Shown: positions 19,585 through 29,561, numbered from the stretch's first letter. The stretch: DNA of 64,000 nucleotides from Rhizobium sp. Root274 (GCF_001429245.1 NZ_LMJE01000001.1:311186-375185); one strand, 5' to 3'. Notes: a model not told the origin generated them from the letters alone. Translations and numbers: made by a program.

Positions 19585-20334
19585 ATGACGATTTCTTCGC
19601 GGGTCAGGCTCATCTGCTTGACAGGCGCGCTGGCACTATCGGTCACCAGCCTTCCCCTCTCCTGGCCGAGCCCGGCCCTTGCGCTTTCCGACATCAAGGA
19701 CATCACGCCCGCCCCGCCGGAGCAGGATCCGCCATCAACGCCTGCACCCGCGCCCGGCGAGGACGAAGTTTTGTCGGACGAGGCCTTTCCGGTGATCCCC
19801 GATCCCGACCCGCTGATCAAGCCGTCAAATACGGACGAATCGGACGCGGCGACGCCCCAGGAGCCGGCGCCCGAGGTGATCTACGATCTCCAAAAAGCAC
19901 CGGAGCCTGTTCGCCGGATGCGCCAGTTGATCATGGATGCAGCCGCTTCCGGTGATATCCAGGCGTTGAAACCTCTGATCGACGTCGGTCCCAATCAGAC
20001 TCAGGTGCCGCTGCAGACATCCGACCAGGACCCGATCGCGGCGCTCAAGGGTCTGTCGGGCGATGATGAAGGTCAGGAGATCCTGGCAATCCTGCTCGAC
20101 ATCCTGTCGACCGGTTTCGTCCAACTCGACAAGGGTACGCCGGACGAGGCCTATGTCTGGCCGTACTTCGCCGGCAAGTCGCTCGCCCTTCTCACCCCGC
20201 GTGAAAGGGTTGAACTGCTGCGCATCGTCACTGCCGGCGATGTGGCCGAGATGCAGGAACAGGGCAATTACAACTTTTTCCGCGTCGGCATCAGTCCTGA
20301 TGGCAAGTGGAAGTTCTTCGCCGTCGGCGACTGA
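19585..20334 (+). CDS. secreted hypothetical protein with proline-rich N-terminus
   Basis: 249 residues with a signal peptide (about 1-34, cleavage near ALALS), then a low-complexity proline/aspartate stretch (about 40-95) and a folded region (about 100-249). The C-terminus has the blocks YVWPYFAGKSLALLTPRERVELL and GISPDGKWKFFAVGD. Rhizobial relatives are annotated only as hypothetical. It is probably periplasmic; function unknown. Confidence 0.7.
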   Translation: MTISSRVRLICLTGALALSVTSLPLSWPSPALALSDIKDITPAPPEQDPPSTPAPAPGEDEVLSDEAFPVIPDPDPLIKPSNTDESDAATPQEPAPEVIYDLQKAPEPVRRMRQLIMDAAASGDIQALKPLIDVGPNQTQVPLQTSDQDPIAALKGLSGDDEGQEILAILLDILSTGFVQLDKGTPDEAYVWPYFAGKSLALLTPRERVELLRIVTAGDVAEMQEQGNYNFFRVGISPDGKWKFFAVGD

Positions 20335-20431
20335 GACCAAACAAGGCCGTTCGCCAAACTGTGGGCTGTGACGCGGTGCGCTTGTCGGCTAGACTTGCGT
20401 CTCCTAAGTCTGCCGTCAGCGCAACATCACG

Positions 20432-21280
20432 GTGACCCAAATGCCTTCAGCCTTCCTGCCTGATCGTGCCTTCGTCCAAGTCGGCGGCCCTGACGCAGAG
20501 CACTTCCTGCAGAACCTGATCACCACCGATCTCGGCAGCCTTGCCGAAGGAGAGGCACGCCCTGGCGCACTTTTGACCCCGCAGGGCAAGATCCAGTTCG
20601 ATTTCCTGATCTGGCGGCGCAGCGACGGCTTTGTGCTGGATACGACGGTGGACCAGCAGGAGGCCCTTACCCGGCGGCTGACCATGTACAAGCTGCGCGC
20701 CGCCGTGACACTCGCAGCCGGCTCCGAGACCGGCGCCACGGTCACCTGGGGCGGCGAGGACGAAAGCGGTATTCTCGACCACCGCTTCGCGCTCGCCGGA
20801 ACGCCGGTCCGCCGGACCGTCGGCAAGGTCGGCGAACCCGGCGAGGCATCGGCCTATGCGGCCCTGCGCATCCTGAACGGCGTGGTCGAATCGGGTGCCG
20901 ACTACGCGCTGCAGGACGCTTTTCCGCATGACATCCTGTTCGACAAATCCGGGGGCGTCTCCTTCCGCAAGGGCTGTTATGTCGGGCAGGAGGTGGTGTC
21001 GCGCATGCAGCATCGGTCGACCGCCAGGCGGCGTGCAGTGATCGTCTCGGCCGATCGTCCCCTTCCCGGTCCGGGTACCGAGATCACCATCGAGGACAAG
21101 GTGATCGGCACGCTCGGCACCGTCGCGGGCTCACGCGGGCTTGCCATCCTGCGGATCGACAAGGCGGGTGAGGCGATGGCCAGGGGCACGGCCATTCTGG
21201 CCGGCGAGGTTCCGCTCAGCCTCGCTCTGCCCGCCTGGAGCGGCCTCACCTTCCCCTCGGATGCGGCAGAGGACGCCTGA
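20432..21280 (+). CDS. ygfZ: YgfZ/GcvT-like folate-binding protein
   Basis: A 282-residue tetrahydrofolate-binding protein of the GcvT-like fold. The family signature KGCYVGQE begins at residue 180, including the conserved Cys182. YgfZ/IBA57 proteins help build or repair Fe-S clusters in selected enzymes. The start may be GTG at 20432 or ATG at 20441; neither has a strong ribosome site. It begins a four-gene run with HD, phosphatase and NadQ genes, spaced 2 nt or overlapping. One Fe-S enzyme of the NAD pathway, NadA, is encoded 7 kb away. Confidence 0.88.
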   Translation: MTQMPSAFLPDRAFVQVGGPDAEHFLQNLITTDLGSLAEGEARPGALLTPQGKIQFDFLIWRRSDGFVLDTTVDQQEALTRRLTMYKLRAAVTLAAGSETGATVTWGGEDESGILDHRFALAGTPVRRTVGKVGEPGEASAYAALRILNGVVESGADYALQDAFPHDILFDKSGGVSFRKGCYVGQEVVSRMQHRSTARRRAVIVSADRPLPGPGTEITIEDKVIGTLGTVAGSRGLAILRIDKAGEAMARGTAILAGEVPLSLALPAWSGLTFPSDAAEDA

Positions 21281-21282
21281 GG

Positions 21283-21912
21283 ATGAACGAAACCACCAGC
21301 ATTTCCGGCCGCGCCTGGCAACGCATGTTGTCCGGCCGCAGGCTCGACCTGCTCGACCCCTCGCCGCTCGACGTCGAAATCTCCGACATCGCCCACGGCC
21401 TTGCCCGTGTCGCCCGCTGGAACGGGCAGACCTCCGGTGACAATGCCTTCTCCGTTGCCCAGCACAGCCTGATCGTCGAGGATATCTTTCGCCGCTCCTG
21501 TCCCAAGGCAACGCCCGACGATCTCCTGGTGGCGCTGCTGCATGACGGGCCAGAATATGTGATCGGCGACATGATCTCGCCCTTCAAGGCTGTTGTCGGC
21601 GGCGGCTACAAGGTGGTGGAGAAGCGGCTGGAGGCCGCGATCCACTTGCGCTTTGGCCTGCCTGCCCACCCCAAGACGGCGCTGAAGGACCAGATCAAGA
21701 AGGCGGACATGATCTCCGCCTATTTCGAGGCCACCGTGCTTGCCGGATTTGCGGAAGCAGAAGCGCGGAAATTCTTCGGCCAGCCCAAGGGCTTTACCCG
21801 CGACACGATCCTGATCGAGCCCTTGCCCGCCTATCAGGCGCAGGCGAAATTCCTGGAGCGCTTCGAGGCGATTGAAGGCGAACGGCAATCGGCGAGACGG
21901 GATCTGCGATGA
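21283..21912 (+). CDS. YfbR-like HD-domain phosphohydrolase
   Basis: A 209-residue HD-domain protein. Metal ligands are visible at His61 (SVAQHS) and the His86-Asp87 pair (LLHDGPEYVIGD). The layout resembles YfbR 5'-deoxynucleotidase-type proteins, which cleave phosphate from deoxynucleoside monophosphates. It starts 2 nt after the ygfZ-like gene and overlaps the phosphatase gene by four bases (ATGA). Confidence 0.8.
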   Translation: MNETTSISGRAWQRMLSGRRLDLLDPSPLDVEISDIAHGLARVARWNGQTSGDNAFSVAQHSLIVEDIFRRSCPKATPDDLLVALLHDGPEYVIGDMISPFKAVVGGGYKVVEKRLEAAIHLRFGLPAHPKTALKDQIKKADMISAYFEATVLAGFAEAEARKFFGQPKGFTRDTILIEPLPAYQAQAKFLERFEAIEGERQSARRDLR

Positions 21913-22445
21913 GCGTCATTGTCGTTGCCCCCCTCGCCCGCATCGCGGAAATGGCCGTTCGGCACAAGGCGACCGAGATGATCAGCCTGCTCGCCGCCAA
22001 CCAGGATTTTCATCGTCCCGCCGTGATCCGGGCGGAGCGTCACCTGAAGCTCGGAATGAACGATATTACTTTTGCCGGCACGGGCGATCTGATCGCACCG
22101 CAGGAAATGCATGTGGCCCAGATCATCGAATTTGCCCGCAGCTGGGACCGGACGGCACCGCTCATCGTCCATTGCTGGATGGGCGTTTCGCGCTCGCCGG
22201 CAGCTGCGATGATCGCCAGCCTTGCCGTTCATCCCGACGAAGATGACGAGGCGCTGGCCCGGCGGCTGCGGGAAGCTTCGCCCTATGCAACGCCGAACAT
22301 GCGGTTGGTCGAAATCGGAGACGACATGCTCAGCCGGGGCGGACGATTCGCCCGCGCCGTGAAAGCGCTCGGACGCGGGGCGGATACCGACGGCAACCAG
22401 CCCTTTGTTCTGCCGCTTCCAGTGCGTGAGACGATCGCGCCATGA
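21909..22445 (+). CDS. tyrosine/dual-specificity phosphatase-like protein
   Basis: 178 residues with a Cys-X5-Arg phosphatase loop, HCWMGVSRSP, at residues 88-96 (Cys89 nucleophile, Arg95). The general acid cannot be fixed. The fold is that of small protein tyrosine phosphatases, but in this nucleotide-related operon the substrate could be a small phosphorylated metabolite. It overlaps both neighbours by four bases, so coupling is strong. Confidence 0.8.
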   Translation: MSVIVVAPLARIAEMAVRHKATEMISLLAANQDFHRPAVIRAERHLKLGMNDITFAGTGDLIAPQEMHVAQIIEFARSWDRTAPLIVHCWMGVSRSPAAAMIASLAVHPDEDDEALARRLREASPYATPNMRLVEIGDDMLSRGGRFARAVKALGRGADTDGNQPFVLPLPVRETIAP

Positions 22446-23422
22446 CCGCGGCGGCCGATATCGAGATCGGCCTCAATGCCGCGATAGTTGCGATCGCCGA
22501 GGGGCAACCGCGCCTGCTCGTGGTGCCTGCGGGACCGGGGGCGCTCGATGCCCTGCCCTTCGGCCCTTTCCACCCGACCCGGCACAGGACCATGGAAATG
22601 TCGCTGCGCCAGACCGTGGAGGCGCAAACGGCGCTGCAGCTCGGCTATATCGAGCAGCTCTACACCTTCGGTGACCGTGGCCGGCACAGCATGCCTGGCG
22701 ATAGCGGTCCGCATGTGGTTTCGGTCGGTTATCTGGCGCTCACGCGATTGGAGGCGGAGGGGGCCGCTAGACTGGAAACGTCGGGCGCTGCGTGGCGCGA
22801 CTGGTATGGCTTCCTGCCATGGGAAGACTGGCGACAGGGTCGACCGGCGCTGATCGACCAGACCATACTGCCGGCCTTGCGCGCCTGGGCAGACGAGCCT
22901 CTGCCTAATACGGCGGACGGCCCCGCGATTTCCCGCCGCTCGCGGCTCAAACTCGCCTTTGGGCTCGACGATTTCCCGTTCGACGAGGAACGGGTTCTGG
23001 AGCGATATGAACTTCTCTACGAAGCGGGACTTCTGGACGAGGCGGTTTCCGATGGACGGGTCATCGACCGGCGCATCTCCGTTCCGCTCGGTCGCCCCAT
23101 GCGTCACGACCACCGGCGCATAGCGGCCACGGCACTTGCCCGGTTGCGCAGCAAGATCAAGTACAGACCTGTGGTCTTCGAACTGATGCCACCGCAATTT
23201 ACCCTGACCGCGCTCCAGGCGACGGTTGAGGCGATCTCCGGTCGGCACCTGCACAAACAGAATTTTCGCCGGCTGGTGGAAGGTGCCGAACTGGTCGAGG
23301 CAACCGGTGCAACCGAGGCGGCGACGGGCGGGCGTCCGGCCGCCCTCTTCCGCTTCCGACGCCAGATCCTTGAAGAGCGCCCTGCACCCGGACTGAAACT
23401 CGGCGGCCGTTCCGGCGGTTGA
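22442..23422 (+). CDS. nadQ: NadQ-type regulator of NAD synthesis
   Basis: 326 residues with an N-terminal Nudix-related ligand domain lacking a working Nudix box (no REXXEE cluster) and a C-terminal winged-helix region (LTALQATVEAISGRHLHKQNFRRLVE). This fits the alphaproteobacterial NAD regulators called NadQ, which sense NAD-related ligands and repress nad genes. Target genes nadABC lie downstream on the other strand, with a perfect inverted repeat before nadA. It overlaps the phosphatase gene by four bases and ends the operon. Confidence 0.8.
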   Translation: MTAAADIEIGLNAAIVAIAEGQPRLLVVPAGPGALDALPFGPFHPTRHRTMEMSLRQTVEAQTALQLGYIEQLYTFGDRGRHSMPGDSGPHVVSVGYLALTRLEAEGAARLETSGAAWRDWYGFLPWEDWRQGRPALIDQTILPALRAWADEPLPNTADGPAISRRSRLKLAFGLDDFPFDEERVLERYELLYEAGLLDEAVSDGRVIDRRISVPLGRPMRHDHRRIAATALARLRSKIKYRPVVFELMPPQFTLTALQATVEAISGRHLHKQNFRRLVEGAELVEATGATEAATGGRPAALFRFRRQILEERPAPGLKLGGRSGG

Positions 23423-23478
23423 CCGCTGCGGCATCTGCCCCATCTAGCCCGTAACAGCAACGGCACGGGAAAGAAGGC

Positions 23479-24384
23479 ATGGAGCAGCAGGCAAGCGAAG
23501 TTATCCTGGCATCACAGGCGGCATTGGCCCAGGCGGGCCGGCTGGCGGTGGAATACTCCTTTTCCATCCTCGGCGCGCTTTTGCTTCTGGCGCTCGGCTG
23601 GTGGGTATCGCGGCTCTTGAGCCGGTGGACCCATCTGGGCCTTTTGCAGCTACACGGGATTGATGAAACGCTTGCCCGCTTCTTCGCCAATGTGGTGCGC
23701 TACGCGTCGCTGATCCTCGTCTTCGTCACGGTGCTCGGCCAGTTCGGGGTGCAGACGGCCTCGATCATTGCAGCGCTGGGTGCTGCCGGCCTTGCCATCG
23801 GCCTTGCGCTGCAGGGGACGCTGCAGAACATTGCCGCCGGCATCATGCTTCTGGTGCTCAGGCCATTCCGGGTGGGAGAATACATCGATACAGGTTCGAT
23901 TTCCGGCACGATTGTCGAGATCGGCCTCTTTGCCACTGAGCTTCGCACACCCGACGGGCTTTACCGGCTGGCCCCGAATTCCATCTTGTGGAACGTGCCC
24001 ATCACCAATTTCAGCCGTCATCAGACGCGGCGCTTCGAACTCAAGGTCGGGATCGGCTACGAGGACGATATCGATGCTGCGGAAAAAATCATGCGCGATC
24101 ACGCTGAGGCTGACCCGCGCGTCCTTGCTGATCCCGCCGTGGCCACCCATGTCGATCAATTGGGCGACAGTTCAGTGGTGTTGACGATGTGGTACTGGAC
24201 CAAGGCATCGGATTTCTGGCCGACATCCCGCGAGATGATCAAGAAGGTGAAGACCTCCTTTGATGAGAAGGGGATCTCCATCCCCTATCCGCAGGTCACC
24301 TATCACGCCGATGCGAAAGAAACCGTGCCCGCCAGCACGGCTCCGATGTTAAATCGGGAGAACGGACCTCGTCCAGGACCCTAG
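23479..24384 (+). CDS. small mechanosensitive channel, MscS family
   Basis: 301 residues. Helices 1 and 2 are at about residues 20-45 and 60-85. The pore helix 3 (AALGAAGLAIGLALQGTLQNIAAGIMLL) has the Gly/Ala packing seen in MscS. The beta domain follows, including the GTIVEIGLFATELRTPDG segment. It should form a heptamer opening under membrane tension at osmotic downshift. It is a single gene 56 nt after nadQ. Confidence 0.93.
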   Translation: MEQQASEVILASQAALAQAGRLAVEYSFSILGALLLLALGWWVSRLLSRWTHLGLLQLHGIDETLARFFANVVRYASLILVFVTVLGQFGVQTASIIAALGAAGLAIGLALQGTLQNIAAGIMLLVLRPFRVGEYIDTGSISGTIVEIGLFATELRTPDGLYRLAPNSILWNVPITNFSRHQTRRFELKVGIGYEDDIDAAEKIMRDHAEADPRVLADPAVATHVDQLGDSSVVLTMWYWTKASDFWPTSREMIKKVKTSFDEKGISIPYPQVTYHADAKETVPASTAPMLNRENGPRPGP

Positions 24385-24449
24385 GCCGCTCGCCGCCACG
24401 AGCTTGCCTCGACCCGAACGAAGCCCGAACCTTTCGGAGCCCTCAGACT

Positions 24450-25013
24450 TCAGACTTCAGTCGTCTCGGAACCGTTTTCACGATAGGCGTCGATGACCCG
24501 CTGCATTTCCGACAGAATGTCGAAAATGCTGACCGTCTCGTCGTCGGTCGTCGTCGTGCCATCGGCATCGATCGCCTCCGGCGGCTGCGGCATGCCAGCT
24601 GCAAAGGTTTCTTCGGTGAGGAAGCCGGAGCCTTCGCTGTCCAACTCGCTGAACCGTGCCGTTGCCTCTTCTTCGCTCATTTCTTTCGGGCGAGCAGAGA
24701 CGAACTCATCCTGGGTTATCTTGCCGTCACCATCTGCGTCGATGGCACTGAACAGATCGCGCGCATCCCGCGGCGCTTCACCTTCGGCCTGTGTGGAAGA
24801 CGATTGCAGAAGCATGGAGATCATGCTGCTCTGCAGCTGCGACTGCGTGCCGGTTGCGGCATTGTCACTGGAAACGGTCGGATCCTGAGTGCGGTTGGAC
24901 TTCGCTGCTTCCAACTCCTCGGCACTAATGATGCCGTCGCCATTGGTGTCCAGGCTCGAAACCGAAACGCGCCCCGCTGCACTGCTTCCGGATGAAGAAA
25001 TGATGCTCGTCAT
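24450..25013 (-). CDS. EF-hand calcium-binding protein
   Basis: 187 residues with three EF-hand loops: DTNGDGIISAEE at 22-33, DADGDGKITQDE at 92-103 and a weaker DSEGSGFLTEET at 125-136. The regions between are Ser/Thr/Gln-rich. There is no clear signal peptide, though the Ser-rich start may be atypical. Bacterial EF-hand proteins of this type bind Ca2+; the partner is unknown. The 234 nt upstream (25014-25247) are AT-rich and probably hold its promoter. Confidence 0.8.
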   Translation of the reverse strand: MTSIISSSGSSAAGRVSVSSLDTNGDGIISAEELEAAKSNRTQDPTVSSDNAATGTQSQLQSSMISMLLQSSSTQAEGEAPRDARDLFSAIDADGDGKITQDEFVSARPKEMSEEEATARFSELDSEGSGFLTEETFAAGMPQPPEAIDADGTTTTDDETVSIFDILSEMQRVIDAYRENGSETTEV

Positions 25014-25247
25014 GAAACCCCCGACGATAAAATTGAAACGCCCAAATTCGCCGTACGCTCAACTCCACCGGGAACGTTTTCGAGGTAAGAGATTCCCGAA
25101 AAGTGGTCAAAACTATTAATCATGGGTAATAACTATCGAAGGTTTGACTTATATACGTCAAGCCTATGAAAAATTTCGCGAACTTCTGAATCAAAACTTC
25201 GTACGCAGCCGCGCGTCGGCACAATGCAAGCAAAGTTTTTGACAATC

Positions 25248-26159
25248 TCAGACCAAGACTGAGTCTAATCCGATATCCATTGTCGGGGCGGCCATGGTGA
25301 TCTTCGATGTCGAGATGAAATCGACCCCGGTTTCCGCAATGGCAGCGACTGTTTGGAGCGTGACATTGCCCGATGCTTCCAAGATGGTGCGATTGCGACT
25401 GGAGGCGTAAATCGCTGGCGTCATGGCATGATGCTGCCGGTTGATCTCCACGGCCTCTACCAGTGTATCCGGCGTCATATTGTCGAGCAGGATAACGTCG
25501 GGACCGGCCTTAAGCGCCTCACGCATCTGGGGAAGACTGTCCACCTCCACTTCAATCTTAACCAAATGCCCGGCATAGGCGCGGGCCGCATGGATCGCCT
25601 CGGCCACGCCGCCACAGACAGCGATGTGGTTGTCCTTGATCAGGATCGCATCGTCGAGGCCGTAACGGTGGTTCGAGCCGCCACCGAGGCGGACAGCGTA
25701 TTTCTCCACCGCCCGCAAGCCCGGCAGCGTCTTGCGGGTACAGGTCACCCGGGCCTTCGTATGGGCTATCGCATCGGCGAAGCGGGCCGTGTAGCTCGCA
25801 ACGCCAGAAAGGTGCATGAGAAAGTTGAGCGCGACACGCTCCGCCGACAGCACCGCCCGGGCGGGGCCTCCGACGCGCGCGAGCGGCTGGCCGGGCGAAA
25901 CGCGATCGCCATCCGCAACCAGGGCTTCGAAGCGCACGGCCGGATCAATGAGCCGAAACGCGGTCTCGGCCAGAACGAGGCCGGCGACCACGCCCGGATC
26001 GCGACCGTTGATCGTCATGCGCGCCGTCTTCTCCGGGCCGATCGTGGCATAGGTTGTGATATCGCCGGCACGCCCAAGGTCCTCGAGCAGGGCTGCCCGC
26101 ACGAGATCCTCGACCATCAGCGGCGACAATTGTGGGCGGAAGCTCTCGGTCTTTGTCAT
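25248..26159 (-). CDS. nadC: nicotinate-nucleotide pyrophosphorylase
   Basis: A 303-residue quinolinate phosphoribosyltransferase, making nicotinate mononucleotide from quinolinate and PRPP. The conserved block CTRKTLPGLRAVEKYAV with the following GGGSNHR lies near the middle, and the C-terminus has the VTLQTVAAIAETGVDFIS phosphate-binding segment. It is the last gene of the nad operon, 17 nt after nadB. Confidence 0.96.
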   Translation of the reverse strand: MTKTESFRPQLSPLMVEDLVRAALLEDLGRAGDITTYATIGPEKTARMTINGRDPGVVAGLVLAETAFRLIDPAVRFEALVADGDRVSPGQPLARVGGPARAVLSAERVALNFLMHLSGVASYTARFADAIAHTKARVTCTRKTLPGLRAVEKYAVRLGGGSNHRYGLDDAILIKDNHIAVCGGVAEAIHAARAYAGHLVKIEVEVDSLPQMREALKAGPDVILLDNMTPDTLVEAVEINRQHHAMTPAIYASSRNRTILEASGNVTLQTVAAIAETGVDFISTSKITMAAPTMDIGLDSVLV

Positions 26160-26176
26160 GGTCCTGTCCCTTTCGG

Positions 26177-27769
26177 TCAGCCGGTGATTTCGGCCGCGAT
26201 GCGATCGGCTTCGCGCAGCGTCAAATAGGTGCGACGGTGGAAAGCCTCATCCATCGTCGGATGATCCGAGCGCATCTGTGCACCCCGGCTTTCTGCGCGC
26301 TGCAGGGCACCGACGGCAATCAGCCTCGCGGTCGCGGTGATGTTGGAGAAGCGCACGCGCGGCCGCTCCCGCTCCAGGCGGGCCAGTTCGCGGATCAGGG
26401 TCTTAAGCCCCTCTTCGCTGCGGATAACGCCGGCATGCATGCTCATCAGGCGGCGCAGCTCCTTCAATTCGGCACTGTCCTCCAGCGTGACGAGATCGTC
26501 GTTTTCTCCGGCGGCCTTCGGCCATTCATAGAGCGAGGATTCTGGCAGCATGCCCTTGATGCTATCGGCAATGCGCCCGGCAAAGACCACGGCTTCGAGC
26601 AGCGAATTGGAGGCGAGCCGGTTGGCACCATGGACACCGCTTGAGGTGACTTCACCGGCAGCCCAGAGGCCATCGAGCGAAGTGCGGCCATCGGCATCCA
26701 CGGCAATGCCGCCCATGTGGTAATGCACGGCGGGCACGACCGGGATGGCCTGCGTTGCGGGGTCGATGCCGGCTGCCGTGCAGGAGGCGTAGACGGTCGG
26801 AAAATGCGCGGCGAAATCCTTGCCCACTGCCTTGGTGCAATCAAGGAAGGCGCCGCGACCGGCAGCCACTTCTGCAAAGACACCGCGCGCGACGATATCA
26901 CGGGGCGCGAGTTCGGCGTCCGGATGCAGATCCGTCATGAAACGATGGCCGGCGCGGTTGACGAGAACAGCACCATCGCCGCGTAGGGCTTCTGTCGCGA
27001 GCGGTGCGGGGTCATGACCGATATCGATCGCTGTCGGATGGAACTGGACGAATTCGGGATCGGCAATGACGGCGCCGGCCTTGGCGGCCATGCCAACGCC
27101 GGTTCCCCGCGCCTCGGCCGGATTGGTGGTGACGGCATAGAGATGGCCGACGCCGCCGGAGCAGAGCACTACGGCCCGGGCCGGAAAGGCGACGCGGGCC
27201 GTCGACTGGCCGGCATCGGGGCGCGCCACGACACCCGAGACGAACCGTCCCTCGGCGATCAGCTCCTCGACGACATAACCTTCCATCACCCGGATTGAGG
27301 GCGTGCGGCGAACGGCTGCGATCAGCGCTTCCATGATCGCACCGCCTGCACGATCGCCTGCGACCCGCACGATCCGGCGTTCGGAATGGGCGGCCTCGCG
27401 CGACAGCAGAAGATGGCCTTCGAGATCGCGATCGAAGGGCACGCCATAACCTAGCAGATCATGAATGCGATCCGGGCCTTCCGAAATCATCAGGCGGGCA
27501 ATCTTCTCCTCGACCAGACCGGCACCGGCCGCAACCGTATCGGCCAAATGCTTGTCAAAACTGTCGCCTGGGCTCATCGCAGCGGCAATGCCGCCTTGCG
27601 CCCAGGCCGAGGACGCGCCCTGCCCGATCGGGGCGGCGGCCAGCACCGTAACGGGGCGCGGTGCAAGCTTCAACGCGCAGAAGAGGCCGGCGAGGCCGCC
27701 ACCGACGATGACGATATCGTCGATGCCCTGCCAGGATTGCGGCCGCATGGATTCAAGATTGGTCGGCAT
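26177..27769 (-). CDS. nadB: L-aspartate oxidase
   Basis: A 530-residue FAD flavoprotein that oxidises aspartate to iminoaspartate, the substrate of NadA. The FAD fingerprint VGGGLAGL is near residue 22, the succinate-dehydrogenase-like [12 protein letters not shown] block follows, and the active-site [11 protein letters not shown] segment is present. The C-terminal helical domain is complete. The gene is separated from nadA by an extra gene rather than following it directly. Confidence 0.96.
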   Translation of the reverse strand: MPTNLESMRPQSWQGIDDIVIVGGGLAGLFCALKLAPRPVTVLAAAPIGQGASSAWAQGGIAAAMSPGDSFDKHLADTVAAGAGLVEEKIARLMISEGPDRIHDLLGYGVPFDRDLEGHLLLSREAAHSERRIVRVAGDRAGGAIMEALIAAVRRTPSIRVMEGYVVEELIAEGRFVSGVVARPDAGQSTARVAFPARAVVLCSGGVGHLYAVTTNPAEARGTGVGMAAKAGAVIADPEFVQFHPTAIDIGHDPAPLATEALRGDGAVLVNRAGHRFMTDLHPDAELAPRDIVARGVFAEVAAGRGAFLDCTKAVGKDFAAHFPTVYASCTAAGIDPATQAIPVVPAVHYHMGGIAVDADGRTSLDGLWAAGEVTSSGVHGANRLASNSLLEAVVFAGRIADSIKGMLPESSLYEWPKAAGENDDLVTLEDSAELKELRRLMSMHAGVIRSEEGLKTLIRELARLERERPRVRFSNITATARLIAVGALQRAESRGAQMRSDHPTMDEAFHRRTYLTLREADRIAAEITG

Positions 27770-27774
27770 TTCTG

Positions 27775-28443
27775 CTACGCCTCACCCACATTTACAAGTC
27801 CAGAGAGACGTACTGTGTCTTCGGTCAAGTGATAAGTCTCCTCCGACTTATCGAAAAGCACCGCTCCGTCTGGATAAAGGAACCCACGCGCACTCAAAAC
27901 AGCAAGCGCAGCGCGAAGACGCCCATCATCTTGTGTGAGTAACTTTGGATAGAGCCTGCCCAAACTTGTGACAGAGATGAACGGTTGCTCAACTTTAGCT
28001 TTCGATAAGCTTGCCTCCGAGAATCCGATCGAAGCCGCCAGAACTCGCAGCTCAAGTTCATCCAGATATTCTAGCTGCCGTGCGAGCCGACCGACATCTC
28101 CCGGTTTCGGCAGCGAAACCTGATCAACCAATCCATTTGCTAAAAAACGAGCCAAAATCTTCAGGTTGTGGCGGTACTCACCGAGCCGAACCTGTTCAAA
28201 GAAGCGATAGGCGGCGGGTATGATGAACTCGATTTGTGTATCAGAGAGATCATCAAATGCCTTCAGTCCCCGCTGATGAATTTCAGTCAACAGTAGCTGC
28301 CGATACTCTTCGATTTTCTTCGATTGATATGCACCGACCAAATCTCGAAAAGCGCTGCCGCCAGGAACAAGGTCGGCCAAAACAGTCAGCGAAATTGCAC
28401 TGACTGTTTTGGCAGACTTACTGGGATCTGGAATGCCTTCCAT
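27775..28443 (-). CDS. unrecognised gene inside the nad operon
   Basis: 222 residues, starting 9 nt after the nadA stop and ending 5 nt before nadB. A GAGG box precedes its ATG inside the nadA tail. The N-terminus has a short hydrophobic stretch ([17 protein letters not shown]), the middle is helical, and the C-terminus resembles a winged-helix region ([19 protein letters not shown] ... [14 protein letters not shown]). Base composition looks poorer in GC than its neighbours, suggesting transfer. The six-base sequence GCCTCA occurs at both edges (27779 and 28450). The family is not recognised and no function is claimed. Confidence 0.7.
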   Translation of the reverse strand: MEGIPDPSKSAKTVSAISLTVLADLVPGGSAFRDLVGAYQSKKIEEYRQLLLTEIHQRGLKAFDDLSDTQIEFIIPAAYRFFEQVRLGEYRHNLKILARFLANGLVDQVSLPKPGDVGRLARQLEYLDELELRVLAASIGFSEASLSKAKVEQPFISVTSLGRLYPKLLTQDDGRLRAALAVLSARGFLYPDGAVLFDKSEETYHLTEDTVRLSGLVNVGEA

Positions 28444-28452
28444 CGCACTGCC

Positions 28453-29523
28453 TCAGTTCTTCAGATGGATCATCCGTTCCACTGCAAGCCGTGCACGGCC
28501 TGCGATGGCGGGATCGACCGTCACTTCCTCCGTCATGAACAGCAGGCTGTCGAGGATCTTCGGCAAGGTGATGCGCTTCATGTGCGGACAGAGATTGCAC
28601 GGCTTGACGAAATCGACCTCGGGGACTTCGACCTGGATGTTGGAGGCCATGGAGCATTCGGTGACGAGCAGCACGCGCTGGGGCCGCTTCGTCTTGACGT
28701 AGTCGATCATGCCCTTGGTCGAGCCGGCATAATCGGAGACGGCGAGCACGCTCGGATGGCATTCGGGGTGAGCGACGATCTCAATGCGCGGATCGGCCCG
28801 CTTGTATTCCAGGAGCTCATCCGCCGTGAAGCGCTCATGCACTTCGCAATGGCCCTTCCAGGTCAGGATCTTTTTCGTCGTCTGGTTGGCGACGTTCATC
28901 GCCAGATATTCGTCGGGGATGCAGAGTACCGTATCGCTGTCGAAGCTGTTGACCACGTCGACGGCATTGGCCGAGGTGCAGCAGATGTCGGTCTCGGCCT
29001 TCACGTCGGCAGAGGTGTTGACATAGGTGACCACGGGCACGCCGGTATAACGCTCGCGCAACAGGCGGACGTCGGCACCCGTGATCGATTCCGACAGGGA
29101 GCAACCGGCGCGGCCATCGGGGATCAGCACGGTCTTTTCCGGATTGAGCAGCTTCGAGGTCTCCGCCATGAAATGCACGCCGCATTGCACGATGATCTCG
29201 GCATCGACGCTGACCGCGTCGCGGGCGAGCTGCAGTGAATCGCCCTTGATATCGGCGACGCAGTGAAAGATTTCCGGCGTCTGGTAATTATGCGCCAGGA
29301 TGACGGCGCCGCGCTCCTTCTTCACGCGGTTGATGGCGTGGATATAGGGCGCGAAGACCGGCCATTCGATTTCCGGGATGAAGTCGCGGACGCGCTCGTA
29401 AAGATGCGCTGTCTCCCTGGCGACGGCGGGCGTGTAACTGAGGTCGGGGCGTTCCCACATACCAAAACGATCCGCCGCTGTCTGCGTTACAAGGCCGGCA
29501 TTGCGCCCGATTTGCGGTTCCAT
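28453..29523 (-). CDS. nadA: quinolinate synthase
   Basis: A 356-residue [4Fe-4S] enzyme that condenses iminoaspartate with dihydroxyacetone phosphate to quinolinate. Cluster cysteines fit C114 (QCGVHFMAE), C201 (LCIPDEY) and a C-terminal cysteine in CNLCPHMKR (C309 or C312). The frame is open to 29571, but the start at 29523 is chosen because a strong GGAGGAGG precedes it. A perfect inverted repeat lies 18-38 nt upstream. Confidence 0.96.
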   Translation of the reverse strand: MEPQIGRNAGLVTQTAADRFGMWERPDLSYTPAVARETAHLYERVRDFIPEIEWPVFAPYIHAINRVKKERGAVILAHNYQTPEIFHCVADIKGDSLQLARDAVSVDAEIIVQCGVHFMAETSKLLNPEKTVLIPDGRAGCSLSESITGADVRLLRERYTGVPVVTYVNTSADVKAETDICCTSANAVDVVNSFDSDTVLCIPDEYLAMNVANQTTKKILTWKGHCEVHERFTADELLEYKRADPRIEIVAHPECHPSVLAVSDYAGSTKGMIDYVKTKRPQRVLLVTECSMASNIQVEVPEVDFVKPCNLCPHMKRITLPKILDSLLFMTEEVTVDPAIAGRARLAVERMIHLKN

Positions 29524-29540
29524 GGCAACCTCCTCCCGAT

Positions 29541-29561
29541 TTATGCTCATATTGAGCATAA
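29541..29561. promoter_or_regulatory. inverted-repeat operator before nadA (putative NadQ site)
   Basis: TTATGCTCA (29541-29549) and TGAGCATAA (29553-29561) form perfect nine-base arms around a TAT spacer. The site lies just upstream of the nadA ribosome site, where a repressor could block transcription. Assignment to NadQ is an inference from position and the nearby nadQ-like gene. Confidence 0.65.
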
